Below are positions 62,138-64,000 of a DNA stretch of 64,000 nt, one piece after another. Position 1 is the first letter of the stretch, and the number at the start of each line of letters is the position of its first letter. The notes beneath the pieces are model-generated. The model saw only the letters and a list, made by a program, of their open reading frames with translations. It searched no databases and was not told the DNA's origin. The translations under genes were made by a program, and so were the position numbers. The stretch comes from an uncultured Psychroserpens sp. (GTDB lineage: Bacteria; Bacteroidota; Bacteroidia; Flavobacteriales; Flavobacteriaceae). The stretch is from positions 296,412-360,411 of the forward strand of contig NZ_CANMVN010000004.1 of assembly GCF_947501425.1 (NCBI RefSeq), read 5' to 3'.

Positions 62138-63655
62138 ATGAAAAAGTTAACTATACTAGTCATAGGTGTACTATCTATGTCTAATATCATGGCCCAAGAT
62201 ATATCTGATGCGCTTAGATATTCACAAGATGAAATACAAGGAACAGCTCGTTTTAGAGCTATGAGTGGCGCTTTTGGAGCTTTAGGAGGAGATTTGTCAG
62301 CAGTCAGTCTCAATCCAGCAGGTTCTGCCATATTTAGCAACAGTCACGCCTCTGTTTCACTATCAAGTTTAAATATTGACAATGATATCTCTTATTTTAA
62401 CGGACTAAGTTCATCATCTGAGTCTAAGATTGACTTACATCAAGCTGGTGCGGCTTTCGTATTTAAAAATAGAGACGAAAACTCTCCATGGAAAAAGTTC
62501 GTTCTTAGTATTGCATATGATAAAACTGCTAATTATGATGATCAATGGTCAGCGTCAGGACAAAATACAAATTCAATAGATAGTTATTTTCTAGCCTATG
62601 CTCAAGGACAAAGACTGGATGAAATATCTGCTTTTCCTGGAGAAACAATTACCGAAGCTTATGGCGAAATTGGAGCGTTTTATGGTTTTGGAAATCAACA
62701 AGCATTTCTTGGATACGAATCATTTATTCTAGAACCAGAAAGTAATACAGATGAAAACACTGTTTACACTTCAAATATTGCGCCTGGCACCTTTAACCAA
62801 AGGTATAACTATGTTGCGAGAGGTTATAATGGTAAGATTAGCTTCAATGCGTCCTCACAATATGAAGACAGGTTGTATTTAGGAATCAATCTTAATGCTC
62901 ATTTCATAAACTATGAAAGATTCACCTCTTTTGATGAATCAAACTCTAATGCAGGCTCTTTAGTAACTGATGTTGGATTTGATAATAGCTTGCTAACAAA
63001 TGGGAATGGGTTTTCATTTCAGTTAGGAGCTATCTTAAAACTGACAAAAGAATTAAGAGCTGGATTTACATATAATTCCCCTACTTGGTTTACAATCACT
63101 GAAGAATCTTCACAAAGTATTGCCACTATAAGAAATGATGGTACTAATAATATTTCTGCATTTATCAATCCAAACATCATAAATATTTTTCCTGATTACA
63201 GATTACAATCACCAGGAAAAATCACAGGTAGTTTAGCCTACGTATTTGACAAGAAAGGTCTTATAAGCTTTGACTATTCTAGAAGAAATTATAAGAATAC
63301 TGAACTTAGACCCAGCTCTGATCCTTTTTTCGCTTCTCAAAATGAACTAATGAATGATATTTTTAAAATTGCCAATACTTACAGAATTGGTGGAGAATAC
63401 AAATACAAACAATTTAGTTTTAGAGGTGGTTACCGATTTGAAGAAAGTCCATACGAAGATGATTCTTTTTATGGTGATCTTACTGGTTATTCATTAGGAT
63501 TAGGTTATGATTTTGGAAACACAAGATTAGATCTTACATATGATCAAGCTGAAAGAACAATAAACAATCAATTGTTTTCTGTTGGTCTTACCGATGCAGC
63601 TACTCTAGACACAAACAACTCAAATATCACATTATCATTGGCGTTTAATTTATAA
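62138..63655 (+). CDS. FadL/OmpP1-family outer membrane porin
   Basis: 505 aa. Signal peptide MKKLTILVIGVLSMSNIMAQ. The plug and barrel pattern of OmpP1/FadL includes FRAMSGAFGALGGDLSAVSL, NPAGSAIFSNSHASVSLS near the N-terminus and alternating barrel strands to the end (LSLAFNL with final aromatic/Leu). It probably takes up hydrophobic small molecules. It is followed by a strong terminator. Confidence 0.9.
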   Translation: MKKLTILVIGVLSMSNIMAQDISDALRYSQDEIQGTARFRAMSGAFGALGGDLSAVSLNPAGSAIFSNSHASVSLSSLNIDNDISYFNGLSSSSESKIDLHQAGAAFVFKNRDENSPWKKFVLSIAYDKTANYDDQWSASGQNTNSIDSYFLAYAQGQRLDEISAFPGETITEAYGEIGAFYGFGNQQAFLGYESFILEPESNTDENTVYTSNIAPGTFNQRYNYVARGYNGKISFNASSQYEDRLYLGINLNAHFINYERFTSFDESNSNAGSLVTDVGFDNSLLTNGNGFSFQLGAILKLTKELRAGFTYNSPTWFTITEESSQSIATIRNDGTNNISAFINPNIINIFPDYRLQSPGKITGSLAYVFDKKGLISFDYSRRNYKNTELRPSSDPFFASQNELMNDIFKIANTYRIGGEYKYKQFSFRGGYRFEESPYEDDSFYGDLTGYSLGLGYDFGNTRLDLTYDQAERTINNQLFSVGLTDAATLDTNNSNITLSLAFNL

Positions 63656-63671
63656 TGTCAATACTACATAT

Positions 63672-63706
63672 CAAAAAAAAATACTGACTTGTTCAGTATT
63701 TTTTTT
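63672..63706 (+). terminator. Terminator after the porin gene
   Basis: AATACTGA/TCAGTATT stem extended by A and T runs, 20 bp past the porin stop. Confidence 0.9.
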
Positions 63707-63864
63707 GTCTAAATTTTTACAGCTGTTTAATAATTAGCATCTAATCAACCCAATATAAAACTTTAAACAAAGCTTCATAATCAAGACAATTGAAATAGAC
63801 GAATTAACTGAAAATCATAATTTATGCGCCATTAAATCAATGATTATTTAGCAATTATTACATA

Positions 63865-63896
63865 AAAAAAGCTATACATTGATGTATAGCTTTTTT
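63865..63896. terminator. Bidirectional hairpin before the right-end gene
   Basis: A perfect 15-bp stem AAAAAAGCTATACAT/ATGTATAGCTTTTTT. It lies 28 bp past the stop of the partial minus-strand gene. Confidence 0.85.
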
Positions 63897-63923
63897 CTTA
63901 ATTATTTTATTTAGTTATCCCCA

Positions 63924-64000
63924 TTATCTTTTCAGGGTAAAATGGGCTTTAAATTCTTTACGTGTACCAGTATTAGGTTCATTATACTCTACTACAAACC
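63924..64000 (-). CDS. C-terminal fragment of an unidentified protein (5' end beyond window)
   Basis: On the minus strand, an open frame entering from the right edge ends at TAA 63,924 and encodes 24 residues (VEYNEPNTGTRKEFKAHFT near its end). A terminator follows downstream, which supports a real gene end. The fragment is too short for family assignment. Confidence 0.55.
   Translation of the reverse strand, partial: FVVEYNEPNTGTRKEFKAHFTLKR

Overview
The window comes from a member of the Flavobacteriaceae (Bacteroidota). The signs are low G+C, Bacteroidota-type families (DUF4293, BT_3928-type DoxX protein, DUF1599, DUF3667, M56 peptidases with TonB-plug repeats), type IX secretion C-terminal sorting domains on secreted proteins, TAnnTTTG-like promoter elements and few strong Shine-Dalgarno sequences. 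The assignment rests on gene content only; there is no rRNA in the window.

Layout. 1-3,355: the end of one TonB-plug protein, then a BlaI-type repressor and a BlaR1-type M56 peptidase. 3,368-6,350: a secreted endonuclease I with a sorting domain, a gene-poor stretch, and a 50-residue protein at 5,994-6,146. 6,353-32,752: one unidirectional minus-strand operon of about 26 kb encoding an extracellular contractile injection system (eCIS; Afp/PVC/MAC/AlgoCIS relatives). In transcription order it carries a DUF4255 cap/terminator, sheath, two tube proteins, DUF5908, LysM baseplate hub, VgrG-like spike, PAAR tip, gp25, two wedge proteins, an 851-aa unknown protein, a 179-aa unknown protein, a tape-measure-family protein, a peptidoglycan-binding/CHAP-like hydrolase, a membrane TPR protein, two DUF4157 proteins with unrelated C-termini (the likely payloads), a 228-aa unknown protein and the AAA+ ATPase. 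A NarL-type response regulator gene (33,111) is divergent from the operon.

33,850-34,110: a 44-bp tandem repeat, a terminator and tRNA-Arg(ACG). 34,258-37,000: a reduced-sulfur module of two YeeE/YedE-type membrane proteins, a persulfide-dioxygenase-like MBL protein with two rhodanese domains, and an HMA protein. 37,001-49,329, mostly minus: clpS, a HEIGH metallopeptidase lipoprotein, prmA, a response regulator/TPR histidine kinase pair, three secreted or lipoprotein genes, tpiA, a TlpA-like thioredoxin, an ABC permease lacking an ATG at its true N-terminus, a BT_3928-type protein and a DUF1599 protein. 49,403-64,000: folP, a lipoprotein, the diadenylate cyclase cdaA, two tandem DUF3667 proteins, an ABC exporter, truA, a YfcE-type phosphoesterase, DUF4293, rho, rpsT, tRNA-Glu, proS, a low-complexity lipoprotein, a FadL/OmpP1-type porin, and the 3' end of a minus-strand gene.

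The main discovery target is the eCIS and its cargo. The two DUF4157 proteins share an almost identical metal-binding-like core (HELTH) but differ after it. The 513-aa one ends in a region with a His/Cys pair spaced as in caspase/CHAT (clan CD) peptidases. The 1,277-aa one has a hydrophobic central segment and a C-terminal E...DxK pattern. Both effector activities are inferred from motifs and would need structure prediction and biochemistry.
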